From positions 124,001-188,000 of the forward strand of contig JAMLGK010000003.1 in NCBI GenBank assembly GCA_023957995.1: a DNA stretch of 64,000 bases. The letters are read 5' to 3'. Shown one piece after another: positions 19,488 to 28,975 of this stretch. Position numbers and translations under genes: made by a program. The DNA is from Microthrixaceae bacterium. Lineage in GTDB: Bacteria; Actinomycetota; Acidimicrobiia; Acidimicrobiales; Microtrichaceae. Every line of letters starts with the position of its first letter. Within the stretch, counting starts at the first letter, position 1. The notes below the pieces were generated by a model. That model was given only the letters and a program-made list of their open reading frames with translations, did not search any database and was not told the origin of the DNA.

Positions 19488-21761
19488 ATGTCGAGCGATG
19501 TGACCGACCAGCCGACCCATCGAGCACTCGGCCTCACCGACGACGAGTACGAGGACATCCGTACGACGCTCGGCCGCGATCCGAACCACCTCGAGCTGGC
19601 CATGTACTCGGTGATGTGGTCCGAACACTGCTCCTACAAGAGCTCACGGGTGCACCTCCGCCGACTGCCCAGCGAGGGCGACCACGTTCTCGTGGGGCCG
19701 GGGGAGGGCGCCGGCGTCCTCGACGTGGGCGACGGGATCGCTGCCGCCATCCGCATCGAGAGCCACAACCACCCTTCGGCCATAGAGCCCTACCAGGGAG
19801 CGGCGACCGGGGTGGGCGGCATCCTGCGGGACATCTTCTCCATGGGAGCGAGGCCGATAGCGGTGATGGATCCGCTCCGCTTCGGTCCGTTGGACGACCC
19901 CCGTTCCCGATGGGTGGCCGAGGGAGTGGTGGCCGGCGTCTCCGGATACGGGAACTCGGTGGGTGTCCCGACGGTCGGCGGGGAGACCGTCTTCGATCCC
20001 ACCTACGCGGAGAACCCCCTTGTCAACGTCCTGTGCCTCGGGCTGATGCCCGCGGAGCGGCTGGTGCTGGGAAGGGCCGAGGGTCCCGGCAACCTTGCGG
20101 TCCTGCTCGGCTCCGCGACCGGCAGGGACGGCATCGGCGGTGTCTCGGTGCTCGCCTCCGCGGGCTTCTCCGATGCCGAAGCAGACGCGGACAAGCGTCC
20201 CAGCGTGCAGGTGGGCGATCCCTTCGAGGAGAAGCGCCTCATCGAGGCCTGCCTGGAGTTGCTCGAGGGTGACCTGGCCGTCGGTGTGCAGGACCTGGGT
20301 GGTGCAGGAATCACCTGTGCCACCGCCGAGACAGCGGCCAAGGGTGGCTCGGGCATGGACGTGTTCGTGCGGGCCATCCCCACGCGCGAACCACACATGG
20401 AGCCCTTCGAGGTGATGACCTCGGAGTCCCAGGAGCGGATGCTGGCCATCGTCGAACCGGAGCGTCTCGACGAGGTGCTCGCGATCGCCGCACGCTGGGA
20501 GATCCGAGCCACGGTGGTGGGTCGGGTCACCGACACCGGCCAGCTCCGGGTGATCGATTCCGACGGTACCGATGTGGGCGAGGTGGCCGAGGTGCTGGCC
20601 GATGTGCCGGCCCGCTCCCTGGAGGACGAGGCGCCGCTCTACCACCGTGAGATGGCAGTACCCGCCGACTTCGATGCCCGCCGCGCCGACTCGCCCGATG
20701 CGCTCGCGTGTGAGGACGCGGGAGCCGACCTGCTGGAGATGCTGGCAGACACCTCCTGGGTGTGGTCCCAGTACGACCACATGCTGTTCCTCAACACGGT
20801 CACGCCTCCCGGAGCCGATGCCGCCGTGCTGAGGCTCAAGCATCCCGGCACCGGGGAGGACACCTCACGGGCGCTCGCCATGAGCACCGACGGCAACCAC
20901 CTCTGGTGTGCCGTGGACCCCCGCCGCGGTGCAGCGATGACCGTGGTCGAGTCGGTCATGAACCTGGCGACGGTGGGAGCACGCCCGCTCGCGATGGTGA
21001 ACTGCCTCAACTTCGGCAATCCCGAGCACCCCGAGGTCATGTGGCAGCTCTCCGAGGCGGTGGACGGGTTCACCGAGGCCCTCGATGCGTTCGGCGTGCC
21101 ATGTGTGGGTGGGAACGTGAGCCTCTACAACGAGTCGCGTGGTTCCGACATCGACCCAACGCCGGTGATCGGGATGTTGGGCATGGTCGACCGGCTGGTC
21201 GCCCGACCGCCCGGACCGACACTCGTCGAGGGCGGTCGGTTGGTGCTGGTCGGGGCGTTGCCCGGAACGGACGGGGGCGACCTGCTGGCCGGATCCCGCT
21301 GGGCGGCCCAGCAGGGCAGCCGAGGGACCGGCAATCTCTGCGAACCCGACTTCGGTGCGCTCGAAGTGGTCGCCGCTGCGGTCAGGGACCTGGTCGGTGG
21401 GCAAGCCGTACCAGCGGGTGCGATCGTGGGGGTTCACGACGTGGCCGAAGGAGGGGTGGGTCTGGCTCTCGCAGAGATGGTGGCCCGCTCGGGTGAGGGC
21501 GCCACGATCGCCCGCATCGAGGATCACCGGGCGCTGTTCGCGGAGTCGCCGGGTCGGGCGGTGCTGTGTGTCGACCCCGAACACCTGAGTGAGGTCCTGG
21601 CGGTGCTCGAGGAACGCGGGGTTCCCACCCAGCGCATCGGGGTCGCGGGTGGCGACCGACTGTCGGTCAAGGGTCTGTTCGATCTCGAGGTTGCCCAGGT
21701 GACCTCTCGCTGGTCCTCGGCCCTGCCCGACGCACTCGACAGAGGCACCACGCAAGGCTGA
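19488..21761 (+). CDS. purL: FGAM synthase large subunit PurL (small-type)
   Basis: A 757-aa synthetase that, with PurQ and PurS, converts FGAR to FGAM using ATP and glutamine-derived ammonia. Motifs are [17 protein letters not shown] near residue 45, [36 protein letters not shown] and, in the second half, VCVGG-type repeats such as [10 protein letters not shown]. The length matches the short PurL that requires PurS, not the fused 1300-aa enzyme. ATG at 19488 is the first start consistent with conserved [15 protein letters not shown]; upstream in-frame codons read into the divergent promoter. Confidence 0.96.
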   Translation: MSSDVTDQPTHRALGLTDDEYEDIRTTLGRDPNHLELAMYSVMWSEHCSYKSSRVHLRRLPSEGDHVLVGPGEGAGVLDVGDGIAAAIRIESHNHPSAIEPYQGAATGVGGILRDIFSMGARPIAVMDPLRFGPLDDPRSRWVAEGVVAGVSGYGNSVGVPTVGGETVFDPTYAENPLVNVLCLGLMPAERLVLGRAEGPGNLAVLLGSATGRDGIGGVSVLASAGFSDAEADADKRPSVQVGDPFEEKRLIEACLELLEGDLAVGVQDLGGAGITCATAETAAKGGSGMDVFVRAIPTREPHMEPFEVMTSESQERMLAIVEPERLDEVLAIAARWEIRATVVGRVTDTGQLRVIDSDGTDVGEVAEVLADVPARSLEDEAPLYHREMAVPADFDARRADSPDALACEDAGADLLEMLADTSWVWSQYDHMLFLNTVTPPGADAAVLRLKHPGTGEDTSRALAMSTDGNHLWCAVDPRRGAAMTVVESVMNLATVGARPLAMVNCLNFGNPEHPEVMWQLSEAVDGFTEALDAFGVPCVGGNVSLYNESRGSDIDPTPVIGMLGMVDRLVARPPGPTLVEGGRLVLVGALPGTDGGDLLAGSRWAAQQGSRGTGNLCEPDFGALEVVAAAVRDLVGGQAVPAGAIVGVHDVAEGGVGLALAEMVARSGEGATIARIEDHRALFAESPGRAVLCVDPEHLSEVLAVLEERGVPTQRIGVAGGDRLSVKGLFDLEVAQVTSRWSSALPDALDRGTTQG

Positions 21762-21890
21762 TCACCCACCGAGGTCGCGCTTCCACTCTTCGTGGTTCGC
21801 TCTGTACGATTCCGAGGGCGAACGTCCTCGCGGTCCCGCTGGTGCGAGAATGGCGCCGTCCCGCTGAGATGGTCTTCGGAGAGGAATCCC

Positions 21891-24065
21891 ATGTCTGTTG
21901 CAGGCCCCAGAGGTCGCTTTGCGTTGCCATTGGTCCCGCTGGTCCTGGCGGTGTCCCTGGTCGCCGGCGCGTGCCTGGGTCCGACCCAGTTCGATCCGAC
22001 GGGGCGGGCCCCACTGGGCAACGTCGAACTGATCGCTGACGCGGCGGGTGGAATCCGGGTGAAGGGGTGGGCACTCGATCCCGAGACGTCGTCGCCGATC
22101 AAGGTGAAGGTGGGTTCCGAAGGCGTCGTGCGCGAGGTCCTGGCCAACCGCTCACGTCCCGATGTCGGGGCGTTCTTTCCGGGCAAGGGTCCGAACCACG
22201 GCTTCGACTACACCTTCGGCCCGCTCTCGCCGGGCCTGCACGGGATCTGCGTGTGGGTCGACAACACCGTCGGTTCCGGTGACGACCGGCTCCTGGGTTG
22301 CGACAACATCGTGGTCTCCGACGGGAGTCCGGTCGGCAAGCTGGAATCGGTGACCACCCCCGCCCCCCGCCAGATCACCGCATCGGGTTGGGCGTTCGAT
22401 CCCAGCACATCGGCCTCGTCCGAAGTGGTCGTGAACGTGGACGGCAAGCTCGCCGCCCGGGAGTTGGCCGATGGGAACCGGCCCGACATCGCCAAGGCCT
22501 TCGGGCGTGCCAGGTCGGGCTTCCTGGTGAACATCGGAGCAACCCCGGGCACCCACCAGGTCTGCGTGGGGGTGTTCAACACCGGTTTCGGCAAGGAACG
22601 GTTGCTCGGCTGCAAGAACGTCACCGTGGCGGAGTCCACCGCCGATCACCGACCGCAGGGCCACCTCACCGCGGTCACCCCCACCGGGCCCGACTCGGTC
22701 CGCCTCACCGGCGTGGCGACAGACCCTGACGGCACCGCGGGTCTGAAGGTGAGACTCGATGTGGATCCGGGAACCGCGGGCTCGACGTCATCGGTGCTTG
22801 CAGTCAGCGGTGGCACCTTCCAGGCCGACATCACCGGGCTCGATCCGGGCCTGCACACGCTCTGTCCGGTGGGTCTCGACATCGACGGTGGGGTAGGCGT
22901 GCGCGGCGACAACGAGTTCGTCTGCGGCGGCGCCGTCATGGGCGACATCGGAGTGGGTACCGGTGGACAGGCCCAGAATCCGACCTGGGTCGCCCCACCC
23001 ACCTCGAACCCCCTGCGCGAGATGAGCCGTGACGCAGGGGTGTCGGTGACGCTGAACGACGGTTCTGTCATGTGGTTCTTCGGGGACACCCTCGAGCGCA
23101 ACCAGGTGGGTGACCTCCTCTACTTCAAACACAACACGGCGGCCTGGGCAGCGGCCGGCCAACCCGTGGTGACGCGCGACGCGGTGGCCGCGGGATCGCA
23201 GCCCTACACGTTCGTGCAGGCCTCCCACAGCTGCACCACAGCGGGCTATCCGACCGCGGCGCTGTGGCCCGAATCCTCGGTGGCGGTGCCTCAGGATGCC
23301 TACACCGACCGTGTACTGGTGTTCATGTCCCAGGTCTGCCTGGGTTCGGGTGAACTCCAGATCGAGGGTCGCGGCATGGCCCTGGTGGAGCTCACCTACG
23401 ACAGGCGCACGCCGCCGCAGGACGCGCGGATCAGCGGCACCATCACGGCTGCGTCGTTGTTCACGCCGGACCACCCTCACGGCCGCGCGGCGGTCCTCGG
23501 CCCGGACGGCGACACGATCTACGGCTACGAGTGCGGTCGCTTCGACCCGGCGGATCCGTTCGAGGAGCGGCCCTGCACGGTCGGCAGGGTCGCGTTCGCG
23601 GATCGTGCGAACCGCAACGCCTGGACTTTCTGGACCGGTGGTGACTGGGACCAACCCGGGTCCTGGTCGGCCGATGTGGACGACGCGGCCCAGCTGCAGA
23701 CCACCAGTGGGCAACCCGCGGTCGCGCCGGTCGCGGCGCTGACCCTCACACACGACCCTGCACACGGCGCGTACGTGATGGTCTACAGCCCGTTCCCGGG
23801 GTTCACCGACAGGGTGGAGGTGCGGGTGGCGACCACTCCGGTGGGTCCGTTCACCGACCCGGTCACGGTGATGTTGCCGGGATGTGGTGAGAGCAGCGGC
23901 GGGGTGCAGTACTGGTGCTACGCGGGAACCGTGCAGCCCTCCCTGAGTGGCCCGGGGCTCCTCGGGATCGGCTACTACGACCAGCTCGTCACGCCCAGCC
24001 CCCGTCGCGGTCAGTACATGAGCGTGACGGTCCCCTTCTCGGTGCTGCTCGCTCCGGGACCATGA
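21891..24065 (+). CDS. Secreted lipoprotein with three GW-DP repeats and a C-terminal beta-propeller-like domain
   Basis: A 724-aa exported protein. The signal peptide (residues 1-30) ends LVAGAC, a plausible lipobox. Three repeats of ~100 aa follow (about 38-335), each with a hydrophobic strand, GWALDP/GWAFDP/GVATDP, an RPD motif in the first two, PGxHxxC and LGC or CGG; the paired cysteines probably form disulfides. The C-terminal part (about 365-724) begins SRDAGVSVTLNDGSVMWFFGD and resembles sialidase- or GH43-like five-bladed propellers of the DUF4185/DUF5005 type; substrate unknown. ATG at 21891 has GAGAGGAAT upstream. It shares ATGA with gluQ. No evident link to purines. Confidence 0.65.
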   Translation: MSVAGPRGRFALPLVPLVLAVSLVAGACLGPTQFDPTGRAPLGNVELIADAAGGIRVKGWALDPETSSPIKVKVGSEGVVREVLANRSRPDVGAFFPGKGPNHGFDYTFGPLSPGLHGICVWVDNTVGSGDDRLLGCDNIVVSDGSPVGKLESVTTPAPRQITASGWAFDPSTSASSEVVVNVDGKLAARELADGNRPDIAKAFGRARSGFLVNIGATPGTHQVCVGVFNTGFGKERLLGCKNVTVAESTADHRPQGHLTAVTPTGPDSVRLTGVATDPDGTAGLKVRLDVDPGTAGSTSSVLAVSGGTFQADITGLDPGLHTLCPVGLDIDGGVGVRGDNEFVCGGAVMGDIGVGTGGQAQNPTWVAPPTSNPLREMSRDAGVSVTLNDGSVMWFFGDTLERNQVGDLLYFKHNTAAWAAAGQPVVTRDAVAAGSQPYTFVQASHSCTTAGYPTAALWPESSVAVPQDAYTDRVLVFMSQVCLGSGELQIEGRGMALVELTYDRRTPPQDARISGTITAASLFTPDHPHGRAAVLGPDGDTIYGYECGRFDPADPFEERPCTVGRVAFADRANRNAWTFWTGGDWDQPGSWSADVDDAAQLQTTSGQPAVAPVAALTLTHDPAHGAYVMVYSPFPGFTDRVEVRVATTPVGPFTDPVTVMLPGCGESSGGVQYWCYAGTVQPSLSGPGLLGIGYYDQLVTPSPRRGQYMSVTVPFSVLLAPGP

Positions 24066-24997
24066 CCACAGGGCGCTTCGCCCCCAGCCCAACCGGCGCG
24101 CTGCACCTCGGCAACCTGCGAACGGCGTTGCTGGCCTTGTGCTTCGCGCGCGCAGGGGGCGGCAGGTTCCTGATCAGGGTGGAGGACCTGACCACCGCTC
24201 CCTCCGGTGGTCACGAGGCGAGTGGCACCGAGAGGGGTCAGCTGGCCGACCTGCGTGCGTTGGGAATCGTCGGGGACGAGGCGGTGGCGCGCCAATCGGA
24301 TCGGCTGGCCACATACCGCGCCGCGGTCGAGTCCCTGCAGCGGCGGGGCCTCACCTATCCGTGCTTCTGCACACGGCGCGAGATCCGGGAGGCGTCCCGG
24401 GCCCCGCACGGGGCCTCACCGGAGGGCACCTACCCGGGTACCTGCGCATCGCTGGGCGAAGCGGAGGTCCGCCGTCGACGAGACGCCGGGAGGAGTCCGG
24501 CGCTGCGCCTTGCTGCGGGGGCTGCGAGGGTGACCGTGCACGATCGCCTGGCAGGCGAGTTCAGCAGCACCGTCGACGACTTCGTTCTCCAGCGCGGCGA
24601 CGGCCTACCCGCCTACAACCTGGCGGTGGTTCTCGACGATGCGGCGCAGGGTGTCGACCAGGTGGTGCGAGGCGCGGACCTCCTGGAGACCACACCCCGC
24701 CAGGTTCTGCTGTACGACCTCCTGGGGCACACCCGCCCCGAGTACGTGCACGTTCCGTTGGTGCTCGGACCGGACCGGGAGCGCCTGGCGAAGCGCCACG
24801 GGTCGGTGACCCTTGCCGGGTTGAGGGATTCCGGTTGGACCGACGAGGCGGTTCTGAGGCTCCTGGCGAGCTCGATCGGAGTGCCCCACGGCGCTGGGGT
24901 GAGCAGCGCCGAAGAGGTGGCCGCGGCCTTCGACGCCGCCGCGTTGCCGCCCGGCCCATGGGTGTTCGATCCACCCGGAGCCGCACCGCGTTCGTGA
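24062..24997 (+). CDS. gluQ: Glutamyl-Q tRNA(Asp) synthetase
   Basis: A 311-aa catalytic-domain-only relative of glutamyl-tRNA synthetase. The HIGH-type motif is in GRFAPSPTGALHLGNLRTAL and the KMSKS-type in LAKRHGSVTL. The zinc site CFC...YPGTC (about residues 100-130) is characteristic of GluQ and absent from most full GltX. No anticodon-binding domain follows. Known GluQ enzymes glutamylate queuosine in tRNA(Asp) (QUC). Interestingly tRNA-Asp(GUC), a queuosine substrate, lies at 37313-37387. ATG overlaps the lipoprotein stop by 4 nt. A truncated GltX with another role is the alternative. Confidence 0.85.
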   Translation: MTTGRFAPSPTGALHLGNLRTALLALCFARAGGGRFLIRVEDLTTAPSGGHEASGTERGQLADLRALGIVGDEAVARQSDRLATYRAAVESLQRRGLTYPCFCTRREIREASRAPHGASPEGTYPGTCASLGEAEVRRRRDAGRSPALRLAAGAARVTVHDRLAGEFSSTVDDFVLQRGDGLPAYNLAVVLDDAAQGVDQVVRGADLLETTPRQVLLYDLLGHTRPEYVHVPLVLGPDRERLAKRHGSVTLAGLRDSGWTDEAVLRLLASSIGVPHGAGVSSAEEVAAAFDAAALPPGPWVFDPPGAAPRS

Positions 24998-25045
24998 CCA
25001 CGGGTGGAGTCTTCGATCCCACCTGTGGTGTGTCACGATGGTTGC

Positions 25046-26680
25046 GTGATGCGCGAGGGTGCTGAGGCCCCACCCCCACCGCCAGTTGCCTTCGACAGCG
25101 ACGCTGCGGCGGACGCCGATTCGCGCGACGGCGGGCGTCCCCGCGAGGCCTGTGGGGTGTTCGCGGTCTACGCGCCCGGCCAGTCGGTCGCGCACCTCAC
25201 GTATCTCGGGATCTATGCGCTCCAACACCGGGGACAGGAGTCTGCGGGCATCGCCACCTCCGATGGCAACCACCTGACGGTGGTCAAGGACATGGGCCTG
25301 GTGTCGAACGTGTTCGACGACCGGACCCTGGCAGCCCTCGACGGCGACCTCGCCATCGGCCACACGCGCTACTCGACCACCGGGTCGAGCATGTGGAAGA
25401 ACTCCCAACCGGTCTACCGCGATGTGGAGCACACCCAGTTCGCGTTGGCCCACAACGGCAATCTCGTGAACACGGCCGACCTTGCCCGCGATGCCGGAAT
25501 GCTCCCGGAGACGGTCACCAGTGACACCGACGCCATGGCTGAGTGGATCGGCCGAACGGTGGGTGAGCACGGATCCGACGACTCGGGTGCTCTGGTACCG
25601 GCTCTCATCGACGTGCTGCCGAACTTCGAGGGAGCGTTCTCCCTGGTCGTGATGGACCGTTCGAGGATCATCGGCGTGCGCGACCCGCGGGGTTTCAGGC
25701 CACTGTGCCTGGGCCGACTGGACGGCGGATGGGTGCTGGCATCGGAGACACCTGCCCTCGACACCGTCGGCGCACGCTTCGTGAGGGAGATCGACCCGGG
25801 CGAGATGGTGGTCATCGACGGTTCCGGAGTGCAGTCGTTCCGCCCCTTCGACGACCAGGACATCAACCCGCGGCTGTGCCTGTTCGAGTTCGTCTACTTC
25901 GCCAGGCCCGATTCGCAGCTCTACGGACGCAACGTCCACCAGGCGCGGGTGCGCATGGGCGAGCACCTGGCCGAGCAGGCACCGGTGGACGCGGACCTCG
26001 TCATGGGGGTGCCCGAGTCGGGTATTCCCGCGGCGGAGGGCTACGCCCGCCGTAGCGGGATCCCGTTCGGTCACGGTCTGGTCAAGAACCGCTACATCGG
26101 CCGTACCTTCATCGCTCCGAGCCAGGAGATGCGGGCTCTCGGGGTGAGGATGAAGCTGAATCCGCTCAAGGAGAACATCGACGGTCAACGGTTGGTGGTG
26201 GTGGATGATTCGATCGTCCGCGGCACGACCACCCAGAAGATGGTGCAGATGCTGCGCGAGAGCGGAGCGGCCGAGATCCACATGAGGATCTCGTCTCCGC
26301 CCTATCGCTGGCCGTGTTTCTACGGCATGGACACCGGCAGTCGATCCGAGCTCCTCGCGGCGGACATGGCGGTGTCGGAGATCCGCGACTACCTGGGTGT
26401 GGACACGTTGTCGTATCTGGCGCTGGACGCGCTCGTGGAGGCCGTCGGTGCGCCGGGTGCGGGATTCTGCACCGCGTGCCTCACCGGTGACTACCCGGTG
26501 GAGATCCCCTACGAGGCCGGCAAGGGTGTGCTCGAGGGTGGGCGCACCGAACGCCCGGAGACGCAGTCGGTCTCCCAGGGCTCGATGTTCGATTCGGTAC
26601 CGGCGACGATGCCGGCCGAAGCAGCCGCACTGCATCTCGGCTCGCGCAAGGGGACCGCTGTGGAGACCGACGGTGGCTGA
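25046..26680 (+). CDS. purF: Amidophosphoribosyltransferase
   Basis: A 544-aa enzyme of the committed step, PRPP plus glutamine to phosphoribosylamine. The N-terminal nucleophile cysteine is in REACGVFAVYAPGQS, so the first ~35 residues (Pro/Ala/Asp-rich) are a propeptide that must be removed. The glutaminase domain has LQHRGQESAGIA and RYSTTGSS; the PRPP loop is VVVVDDSIVRGTTTQKMV. Cysteines at CLFEFVYF, PCFYGMD and FCTACLTGD match the 4Fe-4S type of Bacillus. GTG 25046 or ATG 25049 may start; a CACGAT hexamer ends 6 nt before GTG 25046. Overlaps purM by 8 nt. Confidence 0.95.
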   Translation: MMREGAEAPPPPPVAFDSDAAADADSRDGGRPREACGVFAVYAPGQSVAHLTYLGIYALQHRGQESAGIATSDGNHLTVVKDMGLVSNVFDDRTLAALDGDLAIGHTRYSTTGSSMWKNSQPVYRDVEHTQFALAHNGNLVNTADLARDAGMLPETVTSDTDAMAEWIGRTVGEHGSDDSGALVPALIDVLPNFEGAFSLVVMDRSRIIGVRDPRGFRPLCLGRLDGGWVLASETPALDTVGARFVREIDPGEMVVIDGSGVQSFRPFDDQDINPRLCLFEFVYFARPDSQLYGRNVHQARVRMGEHLAEQAPVDADLVMGVPESGIPAAEGYARRSGIPFGHGLVKNRYIGRTFIAPSQEMRALGVRMKLNPLKENIDGQRLVVVDDSIVRGTTTQKMVQMLRESGAAEIHMRISSPPYRWPCFYGMDTGSRSELLAADMAVSEIRDYLGVDTLSYLALDALVEAVGAPGAGFCTACLTGDYPVEIPYEAGKGVLEGGRTERPETQSVSQGSMFDSVPATMPAEAAALHLGSRKGTAVETDGG

Positions 26681-27707
26681 GACCTACGAAGCGGCCGGCG
26701 TCTCCATCGATGCCGGCGAAGAGGCAGTGGAACGGATCAAGGCCGACGTCCGCTCGACCTTCCGACCCGAGGTGATCGGTGACATCGGTGGATTCGGTGG
26801 ACTCTTCCGGTTCGACCCGGGGCGTTACCAGGACCCGGTGCTGGTGTCGACCACGGACGGTGTGGGCACCAAGGCGATGGTTGCCCGCGCCGCGGGCCGG
26901 TTCGACACCATCGGCGTGGACCTCGTCGCCATGTGTGTCGACGATCTGGTCTGTCAGGGTGCCGAGCCACTGTTCTTCCTGGACTACATCGCGGTGGGTG
27001 CACTCGATCCCGACCACGTGCAGCAACTGGTGGCCGGGATAGCGGAGGGCTGCCGGCAGGCGGGCTGCGCACTGGTGGGCGGCGAGATGGCCGAGCACCC
27101 AGGGGCCATGGAACCGGGTGAGTTCGACCTGGTCGGCTTCGCAGTCGGGGTCGTCGAACGCGCGGCGATGTTGCCTAGCGGTGTGACACAGGGTGACACG
27201 ATCATCGGTCTGCCCTCGCCCGGGCTGCGTTCCAACGGCTACTCGCTGGCCAGGCGCCTGATGTTCGAAGTGGCCGGACGCGAACTCTCCGACCCGGCGT
27301 TTCCGGGTCACGGATCACCCGACGTGGCCACGGAGCTCCTGCGCCCTTCTGTGATCTACGCACCCGCCATCGCCCAGCTCTCGCGGGCGGTGGAGGTGCA
27401 TGCAGTCGCCCACATCACCGGTGGGGGACTGCCGGGCAACCTCAACCGCGTGCTTCCGTCCGACATGGACGCGCTGGTGGACCCGGGATCCTGGGAACAG
27501 CCGGCGGTGTTCACAGAGCTGCAGCGCATCGGTGGGGTGTCGGTCGATGAGATGCGCAAGGTGTTCAACCTCGGTATCGGCATGGCCGTGGTGGTTCCAC
27601 CGGCCGTGGCCCACAAGGCGATCGACCTGCTGCGCACGGCGGGTCACCGGGCCTCCGTCATCGGCGAGGTCACCGAGGGTTCGGGGTCGGTCACCTTCGC
27701 GGACTGA
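26673..27707 (+). CDS. purM: AIR synthetase (phosphoribosylformylglycinamidine cyclo-ligase)
   Basis: A 344-aa ATP-dependent cyclase converting FGAM to AIR. It begins VAETYEAAGVSIDAGEEAVE, with the nucleotide loop VSTTDGVGTKAMVA, CVDDLVCQGAEPLFFLDY and the conserved GGEMAEHPGA and SPGLRSNGYSLAR segments. GTG at 26673 lies inside the end of purF, so the genes are coupled. Length is normal for the family. PurF, PurL/Q/S and PurM supply AIR to PurK and PurE encoded upstream. Confidence 0.96.
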   Translation: MAETYEAAGVSIDAGEEAVERIKADVRSTFRPEVIGDIGGFGGLFRFDPGRYQDPVLVSTTDGVGTKAMVARAAGRFDTIGVDLVAMCVDDLVCQGAEPLFFLDYIAVGALDPDHVQQLVAGIAEGCRQAGCALVGGEMAEHPGAMEPGEFDLVGFAVGVVERAAMLPSGVTQGDTIIGLPSPGLRSNGYSLARRLMFEVAGRELSDPAFPGHGSPDVATELLRPSVIYAPAIAQLSRAVEVHAVAHITGGGLPGNLNRVLPSDMDALVDPGSWEQPAVFTELQRIGGVSVDEMRKVFNLGIGMAVVVPPAVAHKAIDLLRTAGHRASVIGEVTEGSGSVTFAD

Positions 27708-27745
27708 ACCGGCGGGCCCGGCCGCCGCCAACGAGTGCCGTTGGC

Positions 27746-27751
27746 TACGGT
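27746..27751 (+). promoter_or_regulatory. -10 box TACGGT, leaderless promoter of the CrtC/AttH-like gene
   Basis: TACGGT ends 6 nt before ATG 27758, with no Shine-Dalgarno in between. Confidence 0.45.
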
Positions 27752-27757
27752 CGCCCC

Positions 27758-28930
27758 ATGAGATCCGACGATTCCGTACCCGCGCACGGCTCGCTGAGTT
27801 CGTTCGACGACTACCCGGTGCACCAGGGTGCCGAGACGATCCGACACGCTCTGACGAGCGATCGGAACTTCTATGACCGCTACTACTTCAACTGCCACTC
27901 CAATGATGGTGAGGCGTTCCTGATCTTCGGGCTGGGCCAGTACCCGAACCTGGCGGTGACCGACGCGTTCGGTGTGCTGGTGACGGGATCCACCCACCGG
28001 GTGGTGCGTGCCTCGAAGGAGCTGGTGGACCGCATGGACACCTCGGTGGGCCCCCTGTCGGTGGAGGTCGTCAAGCCGCTACAGGAACTCATCATCAGGT
28101 GCGAGCCCCGCGACGAGACCGAGGCCGCCCATGGGCTGTCCTTCGAGTTGCACTGGCGCGGTTCGGTGCCGGCCTACGAGGAGCCGCGGCAGTTCCAGCG
28201 GATACACGGCAGGCCGCTGTTCGACACGATGCGCCTGGCCCAGACCGGGCGCTGGGAGGGTTGGATCGACCTCGACGGGCGTCGTTTCGAGGTCACGCCC
28301 GAGCAGTGGTGGGGTACCCGCGACCGCAGCTGGGGCGTTCGACCCGTCGGGGATCCCGAGCCCCCGGGCATCCAGACCGATGGAGCGATGCAGGGTTTCT
28401 GGAACTACGCGCCGATGCAGTTCGAGGACCACAGCATCCTCTACATGGTCAACGAGCACGAGGACGGCGAGCGGGTGATCGAGGAGGCGGTGAGGATCCA
28501 CAACGATCCCGACCGTGCACCGGAGTCGCTCGGCCGACCCGAGCACGCGGCTGTCGTCACCCCGGGCACGCGCAGGATCGAGAGTTCGGTGTTGTCGTTC
28601 CCCGACGCCCCGGGGGGCTCCTTCGAGGTGGAGGTGCAGCCGCTCCTCGACACCTGGTTGCTCCTCGGCACCGGCTACGGACTGGAGGAGGACTGGCGGT
28701 TCGGCAAGTACCACGGTCCCGACCTGGTCGTGCAGGGCGTCGACATCGACTACGAACGCGACGCCGAGCGCCTGTTCGGTCTGGTCGACCAGGTCGGCAG
28801 GTTCACCCAGCGCGGCGGTCCGTTCGACGGAGCGGTCGGCCACGGTCTCCACGAGTTCTTCTTCGTCGGGGGGTTCGCTCCCTACGGCCTCGAGGGTTGG
28901 GACCCCGCGGTCGCCGCTCAGCACGGGTGA
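27758..28930 (+). CDS. CrtC/AttH-like lipocalin-fold protein, unknown function
   Basis: A 390-aa soluble protein without signal peptide or membrane segment. The segment GTRDRSWGVRPVG (about residue 187) resembles the signature of hydroxyneurosporene synthase (CrtC) and AttH-like double-lipocalin proteins, a large group in actinobacteria linked to lipid or terpenoid metabolism. Other features are NFYDRYYFNCHSND, QGFWNYAPMQFEDHSILYM and an aromatic C-terminus HEFFFVGGFAPYGLEGWDP. The reaction is unknown. It stands alone between purM and the malic enzyme gene, with its own leaderless-type promoter. Confidence 0.55.
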   Translation: MRSDDSVPAHGSLSSFDDYPVHQGAETIRHALTSDRNFYDRYYFNCHSNDGEAFLIFGLGQYPNLAVTDAFGVLVTGSTHRVVRASKELVDRMDTSVGPLSVEVVKPLQELIIRCEPRDETEAAHGLSFELHWRGSVPAYEEPRQFQRIHGRPLFDTMRLAQTGRWEGWIDLDGRRFEVTPEQWWGTRDRSWGVRPVGDPEPPGIQTDGAMQGFWNYAPMQFEDHSILYMVNEHEDGERVIEEAVRIHNDPDRAPESLGRPEHAAVVTPGTRRIESSVLSFPDAPGGSFEVEVQPLLDTWLLLGTGYGLEEDWRFGKYHGPDLVVQGVDIDYERDAERLFGLVDQVGRFTQRGGPFDGAVGHGLHEFFFVGGFAPYGLEGWDPAVAAQHG

Positions 28931-28936
28931 ACAGCG

Positions 28937-28968
28937 GTTCGGGAGCCCGAACAGCACTCGGGTAGCCT
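28937..28968 (+). promoter_or_regulatory. Malic enzyme promoter with palindrome over the -35 region
   Basis: GTTCGGG-AG-CCCGAAC (28937-28952) lies about 24-39 bases upstream of the expected start point, and the -10 TAGCCT (28963-28968) ends 7 nt before ATG 28976. The 2-nt centre is too tight for a hairpin loop, so a protein operator is more likely than a terminator. It is flanked by GAACAGC on both sides. Confidence 0.45.
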
Positions 28969-28975
28969 CACCGGA

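Noticed and set aside
24605..26635. 676-codon minus-strand ORF over gluQ and purF
   Set aside because: Antisense shadow; both sense genes carry intact catalytic motifs.
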